Shown here in pieces: positions 27,454 through 36,904 of a DNA stretch of 64,000 bases. The notes under the pieces were generated by a model that did not search any database, was not told where the DNA came from, and was given only the letters and a program-made list of their open reading frames with translations. Origin of the DNA: Chitinophagales bacterium (GTDB lineage Bacteria > Bacteroidota > Bacteroidia > Chitinophagales > Saprospiraceae); the NCBI GenBank assembly GCA_013299105.1, contig JAAFJY010000016.1:1-64000 (forward strand), written 5' to 3'. Both the position numbers and the translations under genes were made by a program. The first letter of the stretch is position 1. Each line of letters begins with the position of its first letter.

Positions 27454-28320
27454 ATGGCGAATGACAAAACTTCCCATGGATTCTCCGATGCTCCCCCAGG
27501 GCAGTTTAATGTTTTCAAATTGGAGCCAATCCTTGCGAAAAACAATCAACCAACGACTTATCGGGCAAGAATGCACTTTAAGATCACCTTGGTAAAAGGC
27601 AGGGGTGTTTTTCATTATGCTGACAAAAGTGTTGTCATCAAAGAACAAGCTATTTCGTTTTCCAATCCACAAATTCCTTATGGTTGGGAACGACGGGACG
27701 AAATACTGAGTGGCTATTTTTGCATTTTTACTCCTGATTTTTTCAACCAATATGGAAACGTTAGTCACTACGATGTATTCAAGCCGAATGGAAAACACAT
27801 CTTTGAGTTAGATCCAGAAACTTATGAAGTTGCTGCGGCCATTTTTGAAAAAATGTATGTCGAGATCGGCACTGAGTATGTTCACAAATACGATGTTTTG
27901 CGGAATTTGGCCTTTGAACTCATTCATTTGGCCATGAAACTTCACCCTTCCGAGAATTTTGAATATTCAAAAAACGATGCATCACAAAGGGTCACATCCC
28001 TGTTTTTGGAACTTTTAGAAAGACAATTTCCGATCGATGAGAACAATCCTAAAATGAACTTAAGGTTTCCACATGATTTTGCTAATCAATTGTTTATTCA
28101 CATTAATCACTTGAACAGGTCAGTAAAAACGGTCACTCAAAAGACTACTTCTCAAATCATCGCACAACGCATTACCCAGGAAGCTAAATCATTGTTGAAA
28201 CACCAAAATTGGCCTGTTTCCCAAGTAGCTTATGCCTTGGGTTTTGAAGAGGCCGCCTATTTTAACCATTTTTTCAAAAAACACGCTGGGATGACTCCGC
28301 TTCAATTCAGAAATGTTTGA
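27454..28320 (+). CDS. AraC-family transcriptional regulator
   Basis: A 288-residue regulator with an N-terminal cupin-like sensing domain (GRGVFHYADKSVVIKEQAIS) and a C-terminal double helix-turn-helix. The second HTH is well conserved: WPVSQVAYALGFEEAAYFNH followed by FFKKHAGMTPLQFR. It lies directly upstream of the carboxylesterase, hydrolase and molybdenum-hydroxylase genes on the same strand and is the likely regulator of that group. This is inferred from position. Confidence 0.9.
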   Translation: MANDKTSHGFSDAPPGQFNVFKLEPILAKNNQPTTYRARMHFKITLVKGRGVFHYADKSVVIKEQAISFSNPQIPYGWERRDEILSGYFCIFTPDFFNQYGNVSHYDVFKPNGKHIFELDPETYEVAAAIFEKMYVEIGTEYVHKYDVLRNLAFELIHLAMKLHPSENFEYSKNDASQRVTSLFLELLERQFPIDENNPKMNLRFPHDFANQLFIHINHLNRSVKTVTQKTTSQIIAQRITQEAKSLLKHQNWPVSQVAYALGFEEAAYFNHFFKKHAGMTPLQFRNV

Positions 28321-28480
28321 TTTTTACAATTTTCCGATTGCTATTTGCTCACCAACAACAAGTCTTCTTGTTGAAATTTGCAATTCTACTTGGCATCTTC
28401 TAATCTATGATGACCAGGAGTTATTTTTCGACCAACTCAATCCTGGGATTAGATAAACGGGCAGAGAGAAATTAACCAAA

Positions 28481-30100
28481 ATGAAAAAATCAATTCAAAG
28501 CTTTATCTGGCTTATTTTACTTTTTTCTTATTCTTTGCATGCCCAGCAATCTACAACTGCTGCCCCCAAAATCAAGACAAAATCAGGTGTAGTGGTGGGG
28601 ACAACTGAAGGGGACGTATCGATATTCAAAGGTATTCCATACGCAGCTGCACCTATTGGGGAATTCCGTTGGCGGCCACCACAACCATTTTCTGCCTGGA
28701 AAGGAGAACGCGATGCCACGCAATTTTGCAAGGATTGTGGTCAAGCAGGTTTTGGACCCAACGGCAGGGTAAAAATCTCTCCCAACTCTTCGGAGGATTG
28801 CCTTTTTCTGAATATTTGGAAGCCTTCCAATTCCAAGAAAGGCGACAAATTGCCCGTTATGGTTTGGATTCACGGCGGGGCTTTTGTGTTCGGCAGCGGC
28901 TCAAATCCAGAAAGTTCAGGTCACAACTTTGCCAAGCAAGGGGTGATCCTGCTTACCTTTAATTACCGACTTGGAAGGCTTGGTTTCTTTGCCTTTCCTG
29001 CACTGAGTCAGGAAAATCCAAATGAGCACAAAGGCAATTATGGATACATGGATCAAATTGCAGCGCTGCAATGGATCCAAAACAACATTGCAGCTTTTGG
29101 AGGCAACCCCAAGAACGTGACCATTTTTGGAGAATCAGCCGGTGGCGTTTCGGTGCACTCGCTGATCACGATTCCAGCAGCGAAAGGCCTCTTTCACAAG
29201 GCAATCATCGAATCAGGTGGTGGTCGTGACGGGGTTTTGACTGGCCGACCAATCAACAAAGATGGAGACATTCACTACCCCATTTCAGCAGAAAAAATTG
29301 GGGCGAATTTCGCGAAAAAGCACGGAATAGAGGGAACGGATGCCCAAGCCTTGGCCAAGCTGCGCGCTTTGCCTGCCGCCGATATCATAGATGGTGGTGA
29401 AGAGCAAATCGGCGGCCCTGGGGGTACACCGATTTATTCAGGCCCAATTTTAGATGGCAAATTGGTGGTAGAAACCGCTCAAAGTGCTTACGAGGCGGGC
29501 CGACAGCCCAATATCCCCCTCATCATCGGCTCCAATAGTGCGGAAGTACCCGCAGGTTTTGTCAATGCGGCTTCCAAGGAAGAGCTATTGAGTCGATTTA
29601 CAGGGGTGGCTGAGGAATTTAACAAGGCTTATGACCCTGAGGGCAATGCCGAATTTGCAAAAATACTCACCTACGTCAACACCGATTTTGTATGGGCTGA
29701 ACCTGCCCGACTTACCGCCAAAGCATTTACAGCCAAGGGTTCAGCAGCCTATATTTATCTGTTCTCCTATGTTCCCGAACAACTGAAACAACGCATGAGA
29801 TACGGTGCATCTCACGCTTCAGAAATTTCATACGTATTTGGCAACTTGAGAAATCGAGACGGTTCGCCAGTGGCAGACAAAGACCAAGCAGTTTCCAAAA
29901 TGATGAACGCCTATTGGGCGAATTTCGCCAAAACTGGTAATCCAAATGGTCCAGGTTTACCAAACTGGCCAATTTTTGATCCTTCAAAAGAGGAAATCAT
30001 TGAATTTCAAGCAGACGGGGTAGCAGCGCCCAAAAAAGAGCCCAATAAAGCAAGGCTTGATGTGATGGAAAAGGCAGCAAAAATGGCTAAACAAAAATAA
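28481..30100 (+). CDS. Secreted type B carboxylesterase
   Basis: A 539-residue alpha/beta hydrolase with a signal peptide ([16 protein letters not shown]). Family motifs: [32 protein letters not shown], the oxyanion segment [12 protein letters not shown], the nucleophile elbow [12 protein letters not shown], and the catalytic His in [15 protein letters not shown]. It hydrolyses carboxylic esters in the periplasm or outside. Its DNA neighbours include a second, unrelated hydrolase, suggesting a small catabolic cluster. Confidence 0.93.
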   Translation: MKKSIQSFIWLILLFSYSLHAQQSTTAAPKIKTKSGVVVGTTEGDVSIFKGIPYAAAPIGEFRWRPPQPFSAWKGERDATQFCKDCGQAGFGPNGRVKISPNSSEDCLFLNIWKPSNSKKGDKLPVMVWIHGGAFVFGSGSNPESSGHNFAKQGVILLTFNYRLGRLGFFAFPALSQENPNEHKGNYGYMDQIAALQWIQNNIAAFGGNPKNVTIFGESAGGVSVHSLITIPAAKGLFHKAIIESGGGRDGVLTGRPINKDGDIHYPISAEKIGANFAKKHGIEGTDAQALAKLRALPAADIIDGGEEQIGGPGGTPIYSGPILDGKLVVETAQSAYEAGRQPNIPLIIGSNSAEVPAGFVNAASKEELLSRFTGVAEEFNKAYDPEGNAEFAKILTYVNTDFVWAEPARLTAKAFTAKGSAAYIYLFSYVPEQLKQRMRYGASHASEISYVFGNLRNRDGSPVADKDQAVSKMMNAYWANFAKTGNPNGPGLPNWPIFDPSKEEIIEFQADGVAAPKKEPNKARLDVMEKAAKMAKQK

Positions 30101-30118
30101 CAAGCGGGTATTTACTGC

Positions 30119-30248
30119 TTTAGGGAGCGTAAAAAAATAAGGTGGACGGATTTGGGTTTAGCGAAAAAAGAAAAGCAACTGGATGAAAGGAAGTTGTGTT
30201 CTTTTTTTGCTAAACCTCAAAAGCAAATGTGTCCACCTTATTTTAGCT
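30119..30248 (+). mobile_element. MITE-like element, left copy
   Basis: The 111-bp core at 30134-30244 has perfect 14-bp terminal inverted repeats (AAAATAAGGTGGAC / GTCCACCTTATTTT) and an inner stem (gtttagc / gctaaac), so it can fold into one long hairpin. Homology with the right copy extends outward through tttagggagcgtaaa and inward to ttttagct. It encodes no protein. Confidence 0.8.
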
Positions 30249-30280
30249 CAAATACTTAACTGCTTTAATGAATTTTGGTG

Positions 30281-31348
30281 ATGATTAATGCTAAAAATCA
30301 TAAACTCCTCTTGATTGGATTTTTGGCCGCGTTTGTTCTTGGGGCTTGCGTGCCTAAGGGTATTTTGCTGATCAAAGAACAAGGTAGCTTTGCGGTGGGA
30401 GGGACCGTAATTAAAAATCCAGGAACATTCGACCCTATCAAGCGCACACCCGAAGGGCAGACTTTTCACGGTGATCATGCTTATGTCAGCTACCAAATTC
30501 CTGCCAAAACGCGCAAATATCCCTTGGTATTTTGGCATGGCATCGGACAGTTTTCCAAAACTTGGGAAACAACGCCTGACGGGCGCGAGGGGTTTAACAA
30601 TCTATTTTTGCGACGGGGCTTTAGCGTTTATTTAATCAACCAACCCCGCAGAGGTAATGCAGGTAGAAGTACCGTTGAAGCTACAATCACACCTATCCCC
30701 GATGAACAAACTTGGTTTGGAACTTTCCGCTTAGGTGTAGGAACTGAGTTCTTTCCAGGTGTTCAATTTGCCAGAGATACTGCGACTTTGGATCAGTATT
30801 TTCGGCAAATGACGCCCAATATTGGTAGTTTTGATCCTGAAGTAATCACCAATGCAACATCTAAGTTGTTTGACAAAATTGGTCAAGGCGTTTTGGTCAC
30901 CCATTCTCATTCGGGCGGGTTTGGCTGGGCAACAGCCATCAAAAATGCGAATATCAAGGCCATTGCATCTTACGAGCCTGGCAGCGGTTTCCTTTTTCCA
31001 GAGGGCGAGGTACCTGCACCAATAGCAAGTTCTGCAGGTCCATTGACCGCGCTAGCTGTGCCAAAAGCAGATTTCATGAAATTGACCAAAATTCCGATCG
31101 TCATCTACTATGGTGATTTTATTCCTGAAAAACCCGATCCAAATCCTGGTGCTGACGGTTGGAGAGCCAGATTGGAAATGGCCAAAAAATGGCGGGACAG
31201 CGTCAATCGATATGGCGGCGATGTGAAGGTAATCCACCTGCCAGAAATTGGCATCAAAGGCAATACACATTTTCCTTTTTCGGATTTGAACAACGTTGAG
31301 ATTGCAAATTTGCTTTCAAAATGGCTGAACGAAAAGAGATTGGATTGA
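30281..31348 (+). CDS. Alpha/beta hydrolase lipoprotein
   Basis: A 355-residue lipoprotein (GFLAAFVLGACVPKG lipobox) with an alpha/beta hydrolase fold. It has the oxyanion segment YPLVFWHGIGQFSKTWET, strand-loop FSVYLINQPRRGNAGRS and nucleophile elbow VTHSHSGGFGWA. A late His in GIKGNTHFPFSD fits the catalytic triad. The ATG at 30281 is used; the frame opens two codons earlier at TTG. It forms a two-gene cassette with the molybdenum hydroxylase, bracketed by the MITE-like pair. Confidence 0.8.
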   Translation: MINAKNHKLLLIGFLAAFVLGACVPKGILLIKEQGSFAVGGTVIKNPGTFDPIKRTPEGQTFHGDHAYVSYQIPAKTRKYPLVFWHGIGQFSKTWETTPDGREGFNNLFLRRGFSVYLINQPRRGNAGRSTVEATITPIPDEQTWFGTFRLGVGTEFFPGVQFARDTATLDQYFRQMTPNIGSFDPEVITNATSKLFDKIGQGVLVTHSHSGGFGWATAIKNANIKAIASYEPGSGFLFPEGEVPAPIASSAGPLTALAVPKADFMKLTKIPIVIYYGDFIPEKPDPNPGADGWRARLEMAKKWRDSVNRYGGDVKVIHLPEIGIKGNTHFPFSDLNNVEIANLLSKWLNEKRLD

Positions 31349-31441
31349 GTTGAATTGCTGTAAAAACGTAACTTGCTCAAAACTCGCTCAAGTGGTGATC
31401 AGTGTTACAGGTTGTACCTATCCAAATACAAATAGTGAGCC

Positions 31442-33700
31442 ATGAAAAATGTCAAAACCAGTTACAATCGGCGTTCATTCCTACAAGCTTCTCTCCTATC
31501 TGGTGGAGGTTTCATGCTGGGAATAAACTATTTGGCTGATGCAAAAAAACCAGGCATTTTTACTGATCTTGCTGATCTGGGGCAAGCTCCACTTGATTTT
31601 AACACACTCAATGGATTTGTAAAAATCACCGCTGACAATGTCATCAAAATCATGGCTCCAAACCCAGAAGGTGGCCAAGGGGTAAAAACTTCCATGCCGA
31701 TGATCGTTGCGGAAGAATTGGATGTGGATTGGAAAGACATCGTCATTGAACAAGCCGATTTAGATACCAAACATTTCACCCGCCAGTTCATTGGGGGCAG
31801 CCAAGCGATTCGGCAGGGTTGGAAGCCCTTGCGCACGGCTGGTGCAGCAGCCAAACAAATGCTAAAAGAAGCGGCGGCTCAAAAATGGCAAGTGCCCCAC
31901 CGTGAAATAAGCACCGAAAAAGGTGTTTTGTACCATAAAAACAGCGGAAAGTCAGCAAAATACGGCGAAATGGCCGCAGCAGCTGTAAGCATCCCTGTCC
32001 CAAAAGAGGTACAATTAAAAGATACCAAGGATTTCAAAATCATTGGCACCTCACGGCGCAATGTGGACTTGGAAAAAATCATAACTGGCCAAGCCTTGTT
32101 TGGCATTGACACCCGCAAAGAAGGGATGCTGATCGCCATGATTGTACATCCCCCTGCTTTTGGTCAAAAATTCAAGTCGGTCGATGCAGCTTCGGTCAAA
32201 AAACACAAAGGCATCAAAGCGGTTTTTCCCATTAAAATATTCAATGATGGCTACGAAAAACAGTTCTTTGACACCCTCAATTTCAACGAAGTTGTGGCAG
32301 TGGTAGGGACCGACACCTGGACGGTCATGCAAGCTAAAAAAGCTTTAAAAATCGAATGGGAGCCTATTGCCGAGTCTACCGAAAAAAGAGACATGCTGGG
32401 GCGAAAAGTAACCCAACGCATTCCCGCAGGACTCGAAAGCACGGCCGACCACCAGGCCAAAATGGCGGCCATGTCCAATCAGCAAGCAACTGTTCGAAGA
32501 AAGGACGGCGATCCTGAATTGGCATTCAAAAATGCAGCCAAAGTGATCGAACGGACCTACACGGGTCCATTTTTGGCACACAATTGCATGGAGCCGATGA
32601 ATTTTTTCGCTCACGTCACCGCAGACAAGGCGGAATTGTCGGGGCCGCTCCAAAAACCTGAATACACTGAAAAGGCCTTGTCCGAACGTTTAGGAATGCC
32701 ATTGGAGAACATAGACATCAAATTGACCCGCTTGGGCGGTGGCTTTGGTCGGCGTTCCTATGCCCATTGGTTGATTGAGGCTGCACTGATCTCTAAGGAG
32801 ATGAACGCCCCCATCAAACTGGTTTACACCCGCGAAGACGACATGACTTCGGGCATCTATCGCTCTGCCTACTCAGCTACTTATCGGGCCGCGTTGGATG
32901 CAAACAACAACTTGATCGGTTTCCATGTAAAAGCAGGAGGCGTACCAGAATCGCCGCTGTATGCAAATCGTTTTCCAGCTGGCGCAGTTGATCATTATTT
33001 GGCCGAGGATTGGACCATTGACACCAACATTACGGTGGGTTCATTTCGGGCACCCCGTTCTAACTTTATTGCCGCCGCCGAACAATCGTTTTTGGACGAA
33101 GTCGCCGAAGTAGCCGGAAAAGACCCCATTGCCTTCCGTTTGGAACTCTTAAATCGGGCCAAGGATAATCCAGTTGGAAAGAACAATGAGTATGATGCAG
33201 CGCGTTTTGCCCAAGTCCTAAACGTGCTGAAAGAAAAATCCGCTTGGGGGAAAGTGGAAACGGGAGTACACCGAGGCGTTTCAGCCTATTTTTGCCATGA
33301 TTCATACGCCGCCAATGTCCTTGATTTGGAGCTAAAAGACGGGCAGCCTGTGGTCAAAAAAGTACACTGCGTCCTAGATTGCGGCATTGTAATCAACCCT
33401 GATACCGCCAAAAACATGGCAGAAGGAGCAGTGGTAGATGCAATTGGGACCGCCTTGTATGGCAACATGACCTTTACCAATGGAGTACCCGATGCCAATA
33501 ATCTCCATCAATACCGCATGATCCGCATGCATGAAGCGCCAAAACAGATTGATGTACACTTCGTGCCCAGTACCGTTGACCCAACGGGCATGGGTGAGCC
33601 TGGCTACCCACCAGTTTTTGCAGCCTTGGCAAATGCGCTGTACAAAGCTACTGGGAAAAGATTTTACGACCAGCCTTTCTCAGCCGCCTTGGTATTTTAG
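31442..33700 (+). CDS. Periplasmic molybdenum hydroxylase, large subunit
   Basis: A 752-residue xanthine dehydrogenase-family molybdopterin-binding subunit of the isoquinoline 1-oxidoreductase beta/aldehyde oxidase type. It has a twin-arginine signal (YNRRSFLQASLLSGGGF), pterin-binding segments (RLGGGFGRRSYAHWLIEAAL, GGSQAIRQGWKPLRTAGAAA) and the catalytic Glu in TGMGEPGYPPVFAALANAL. Such enzymes hydroxylate N-heterocycles or aldehydes and need a small [2Fe-2S] subunit; none is encoded next to it. The TAG stop (33698-33700) overlaps the first bases of the right MITE copy. Confidence 0.88.
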   Translation: MKNVKTSYNRRSFLQASLLSGGGFMLGINYLADAKKPGIFTDLADLGQAPLDFNTLNGFVKITADNVIKIMAPNPEGGQGVKTSMPMIVAEELDVDWKDIVIEQADLDTKHFTRQFIGGSQAIRQGWKPLRTAGAAAKQMLKEAAAQKWQVPHREISTEKGVLYHKNSGKSAKYGEMAAAAVSIPVPKEVQLKDTKDFKIIGTSRRNVDLEKIITGQALFGIDTRKEGMLIAMIVHPPAFGQKFKSVDAASVKKHKGIKAVFPIKIFNDGYEKQFFDTLNFNEVVAVVGTDTWTVMQAKKALKIEWEPIAESTEKRDMLGRKVTQRIPAGLESTADHQAKMAAMSNQQATVRRKDGDPELAFKNAAKVIERTYTGPFLAHNCMEPMNFFAHVTADKAELSGPLQKPEYTEKALSERLGMPLENIDIKLTRLGGGFGRRSYAHWLIEAALISKEMNAPIKLVYTREDDMTSGIYRSAYSATYRAALDANNNLIGFHVKAGGVPESPLYANRFPAGAVDHYLAEDWTIDTNITVGSFRAPRSNFIAAAEQSFLDEVAEVAGKDPIAFRLELLNRAKDNPVGKNNEYDAARFAQVLNVLKEKSAWGKVETGVHRGVSAYFCHDSYAANVLDLELKDGQPVVKKVHCVLDCGIVINPDTAKNMAEGAVVDAIGTALYGNMTFTNGVPDANNLHQYRMIRMHEAPKQIDVHFVPSTVDPTGMGEPGYPPVFAALANALYKATGKRFYDQPFSAALVF

Positions 33701-33826
33701 CTAAAATAAACTGGACGTATTTACTTTTGAGGTTTAGCAAAAAAGAACGCAAATCCTTTCATCCAGTTGTTTTTCTTTTTTCATTAAACCCAAATCCGTC
33801 CACCTTATTTTTTTACGCTCCCTAAA
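33699..33826 (-). mobile_element. MITE-like element, right copy (inverted)
   Basis: This is a reverse-complement copy of 30119-30248. One terminal repeat has two changes (aaaataaactggac). The core is 33703-33811, and the outer flank ttacgctccctaaa matches the left copy. Together the copies bracket a 3.4-kb two-gene segment. Confidence 0.8.
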
Positions 33827-34675
33827 TCAAGCCAACTTACAAGCTTCCAGCTTTTCCCACAAGCGAATTGTTTCTACGGCTGCTTTTACATCGTGTACCC
33901 GCAGGATGTTGGCCCCTTGCTGCAAGGCTGCCAGGTGCAAAACACTGGTGCCATTTAGTGCATTTTCAGCATCGGTTTCCAGGTAGCGATAAATCATTGA
34001 TTTTCGGGACACCCCGGCCAAAACTGGCAAGTCAAGCACGCCAAATGCGTGCAGATTGGCCAATAAAGTGTAATTGTGGTCCAGGTTTTTACCAAAACCG
34101 AAGCCGGGATCCAAAATAATGTCTTTTACTCCTTTTTGCCGCAAAATGCCTACTTTTTGAATGAAAAAATCGAGTACATTGAGCACTACATCTTCATAAA
34201 TCGGATTTTTTTGCATATTGCCTGGAGTGCCTTGCATGTGCATGAGCACGTAGGGCAATTGCAATTCGGCGAGGGTATCGTACATGGCTTTGTCCATTTC
34301 TCCACCCGATACGTCGTTGATGATGCCGATGCCACGCGCTGCCCCTTCGCGGGCAACTTGTGCATGGATGGTATCGAGCGATAAAATGGCTTCGGGAAAA
34401 TACTTTTTTATGGTTTCAATGACGGGTAAAACCCTGCGCAACTCTTCTTCTGCCGCAATGATTTCGGCACCAGGGCGAGTCGACATGCCGCCGATGTCGA
34501 GTATTGCAGCGCCTTCTTTTAACATTTGTTCAGCGCGGTTCAAGACATCAGCCTCCACCACTCTACTTTCAGCATAAAAAGAATCTGGGGTGACGTTCAA
34601 AATTCCCATAACTTGAGGTTTCCTCAAATTCAATAATTTCCCCGCACAGTTCAGGGTCTTTTGCCTGTGAAACAT
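33827..34675 (-). CDS. folP: Dihydropteroate synthase
   Basis: A 282-residue TIM-barrel enzyme that joins p-aminobenzoate to hydroxymethyl-dihydropterin diphosphate in folate synthesis. Motifs: MGILNVTPDSFYAES, DIGGMSTRPGA, LDTIHAQVAREGA, IINDVSGG, DPGFGFGKNLDHN, VLAGVSRKSMIYR and the final RVHDVKAAVE. The ATG at 34675 is supported by length. Its stop abuts the right MITE-like copy, so no separate terminator is needed. Confidence 0.95.
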   Translation of the reverse strand: MFHRQKTLNCAGKLLNLRKPQVMGILNVTPDSFYAESRVVEADVLNRAEQMLKEGAAILDIGGMSTRPGAEIIAAEEELRRVLPVIETIKKYFPEAILSLDTIHAQVAREGAARGIGIINDVSGGEMDKAMYDTLAELQLPYVLMHMQGTPGNMQKNPIYEDVVLNVLDFFIQKVGILRQKGVKDIILDPGFGFGKNLDHNYTLLANLHAFGVLDLPVLAGVSRKSMIYRYLETDAENALNGTSVLHLAALQQGANILRVHDVKAAVETIRLWEKLEACKLA

Positions 34676-34696
34676 CTTTTTTTTGTAAAACTAAAG

Positions 34697-34704
34697 TATT
34701 TTTG
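34697..34704 (+). promoter_or_regulatory. -7 box for the DUF4230 gene
   Basis: TATTTTTG matches TAnnTTTG about 80 bases before the ATG at 34787, in the divergent gap with folP. The -33 box is unclear. Confidence 0.4.
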
Positions 34705-34786
34705 TCAATATTTGGATGCTAAAGTGTAAACCCCTTGCGAAGTTTGAACATATTAATGAAACTTTCCTCCAAAAAACAAAGACACC

Positions 34787-35995
34787 ATGTCCGAAGGATC
34801 CGATTCACGCTTGCGAACAGGCCAAACCCTTTTGGCCATCATGATCATTGCCCTGTTTGCTTTGATCGGGTATAAATATTTGCCCAAAGCTGTTGACCCT
34901 GAAGTGAGCAATATCCCTAAAGAAATCCAGCTCACTTATTTACCCGCTGATTTCAATTTTGACATGGACGAGGAAGATGCCCTGCAAATCCTTAACAATC
35001 CCAAACGGTATCGGCGAGAATTCGATGGCATGGTGCGGGATTTGAACATGGCCATCCTCAATCACGTAGCGAATCGCATGGGGTTGCCCCAAAAAGTGAA
35101 AAGTCGCCTACCAGAAGAATATGACAAGCACCACGATTACTTGCGCAACATTTATTACGAGGAATTCCTGCGTGTCCAGGATACCAGCAGCAATATTTAC
35201 CAGGTTTGGTACGACAATCGCTTCAAAAATGCAGTGGTAGTGTGGTATGAGGTAGCATCTAAATACACTTGTTACTTGGTCAACAATGTCCTTGGCAATT
35301 TTGTGCCGCAAAAAGATGGCGCTTTTTATGCCAAAGGCAAAAAAGTGGACACCCCATGTGGCATCGCCCTCACCGAAGCCTTGGCCCCCCTGATGAAACG
35401 CATGGAAGAACGGGCTGCGATCGAAGATTTTGGCCGATCGCGGGGCATTTTACAAGAAAGGGTAGAAAAAATGATCGCCGAATTGGCTACTTACGAAATC
35501 CGCGACAAAAAGGGCCTGAGCAAGCAGTTTCAAACCAAGGTCTGGGGCTTCAGCGTCTCCTCCACCGATGTGGAAATCACAGCCATCAGCATTATGAAAC
35601 TGGGTTTTCGCCTGGATCAATACTTCAACATCGACATCAACAACCGTTCCAAACTGGTCACCGTTAATCTGCCAGAACCCGTAGTACTTTCCCACGAAGT
35701 TTACCCTCGTATGGAGCAAATGGACATCGGTTGGTTGCGCGAAATCAAAAGTGAAGACCTCAACAAAGCATTCAATGTACTGCGCCAGGAATTCCGGCAA
35801 GACATGATGGAGACCGATGCGATGGACCAAGCCAAATCCAAGGCCCGTGACATTCTGAACACCATGATGGGACCCTTGGTCGCTTCCTTGGGCAATAAAT
35901 ACAAACTCAGTGTAAAGTTCCAGGGCCGTGAAGGCTTGCCCGATGATTATCGGCCCCGTGGTAGATTTGACCAAGCTGAAGATAAGCCAAGGTGA
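34787..35995 (+). CDS. DUF4230-like membrane-anchored protein
   Basis: A 402-residue protein with one N-terminal membrane helix (TLLAIMIIALFALIGYKYL). The C-terminal half contains the DUF4230 pattern (FSVSSTDVEITAISIMKLGF, LVTVNLPEPVVLSHEVYPRM) followed by a helical tail (LRQEFRQDMMETDAMDQAKS) resembling a membrane-associated SPFH-like end. The molecular role is unknown. Its TGA overlaps the GTG start of the methyltransferase gene, so the two are probably cotranslated. Confidence 0.7.
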   Translation: MSEGSDSRLRTGQTLLAIMIIALFALIGYKYLPKAVDPEVSNIPKEIQLTYLPADFNFDMDEEDALQILNNPKRYRREFDGMVRDLNMAILNHVANRMGLPQKVKSRLPEEYDKHHDYLRNIYYEEFLRVQDTSSNIYQVWYDNRFKNAVVVWYEVASKYTCYLVNNVLGNFVPQKDGAFYAKGKKVDTPCGIALTEALAPLMKRMEERAAIEDFGRSRGILQERVEKMIAELATYEIRDKKGLSKQFQTKVWGFSVSSTDVEITAISIMKLGFRLDQYFNIDINNRSKLVTVNLPEPVVLSHEVYPRMEQMDIGWLREIKSEDLNKAFNVLRQEFRQDMMETDAMDQAKSKARDILNTMMGPLVASLGNKYKLSVKFQGREGLPDDYRPRGRFDQAEDKPR

Positions 35996-36579
35996 AAAAA
36001 GAGCTTAACGCAAATTATTGGAACGACCGCTACCTCCAGGCCGATACACCTTGGGACATTGGTGGCATTGCACCTGCTTTAAAAGCCTATTTTGATCAGT
36101 TGTCTAAAAAAGATTTACGCATCTTGATCCCCGGGGCTGGCAAGTCCCACGAGGCTATTTATTTACACCAGCAAGGGTTTTTGCAAGTTTTCGTGCTCGA
36201 TTGGGCACCGGAAGCATTTGCTTTACTCCGGCAGGCCGCGCCTGATTTTCCGGAGAGACACTTTCTGGTTTGTGATTTCTTCGAACTGCAAGGCAGCTTT
36301 GATTTGATCGTGGAACAAACATTCTTTTGCGCCATTGACCCCGCTTTGAGGGGCGATTACGCCAAAAAAGTAGCGGAATTATTGGCCCCCGGTGGCCAAT
36401 TGATCGGCCTCTTGTTTGCGCAGCCTTTCCCTTTCCCTGGGCCTCCATTTGGCGGGACAAAAGCTGAGTACGAAACAATTTTTCAGCCTTTTTTTACCAA
36501 AGTTGAGATCGAAGAAAGCGCATTATCGATCAAGCCCCGGATGGGGAATGAGTTGTGGGTGAGGTTGGGGCAAGGATGA
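35992..36579 (+). CDS. TPMT-like SAM-dependent methyltransferase
   Basis: A 195-residue class I methyltransferase of the thiopurine S-methyltransferase type: NYWNDRYLQADTPWDIGG, SAM motif I ILIPGAGKSHEAIYL, VFVLDWAPEAFALLR, LIVEQTFFCAIDPALR and LAPGGQLIGLLFAQPFP. It is likely a detoxifying thiol or metalloid methyltransferase, but the substrate is not readable from sequence. The start is GTG at 35992 inside the upstream stop (GTGA). Confidence 0.87.
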   Translation: MKKELNANYWNDRYLQADTPWDIGGIAPALKAYFDQLSKKDLRILIPGAGKSHEAIYLHQQGFLQVFVLDWAPEAFALLRQAAPDFPERHFLVCDFFELQGSFDLIVEQTFFCAIDPALRGDYAKKVAELLAPGGQLIGLLFAQPFPFPGPPFGGTKAEYETIFQPFFTKVEIEESALSIKPRMGNELWVRLGQG

Positions 36580-36616
36580 AAATAAATGATTCCCTTAGTG
36601 ATGAGCCACGAATAAG

Positions 36617-36738
36617 CCTTTCCAATTGGCAACTGCGTTGCCTCGCTGTGCGAGGCTAGTTGGGAACACAGATGAAACTGATAAAACTGATTTTCACTGA
36701 TTTCCAGCATGATTTTGACCGTGATTTTGACAACTTGG
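36617..36738 (+). repeat. Period-9 dispersed repeat, copy e
   Basis: It begins caactgcgttgcctcgctgt and a gcgaggc hairpin, then gaacacagatg, aaactgata, aaactgatt, ttcactgatt, and tccagcatgattttgacc with a second gattttgacaac. It lies between converging genes. Confidence 0.75.
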
Positions 36739-36838
36739 CAGATCAGCAATCCTAAAAATTGGAGAGGTTTATTTTTGACGCTTTACCTAGTGTTAGTTTT
36801 TGAGATTAAAATAAGATAAACCAAATTTACTTAAAAGG

Positions 36839-36887
36839 AATCAAAAAGCCCCAGCTTTGGACATACCAAAACCGGGGCTTTTTGATT
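36839..36887. terminator. Bidirectional terminator
   Basis: A perfect 14-bp stem (aatcaaaaagcccc / ggggctttttgatt) lies between the converging methyltransferase and M16 genes, 18 bp from the M16 stop. Confidence 0.85.
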
Positions 36888-36904
36888 CTTTATAGCGCTA
36901 TTAT

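Noticed and set aside
30119-33826. Complete composite transposon
   Set aside because: The flanking elements carry no transposase and no target-site duplication is visible.
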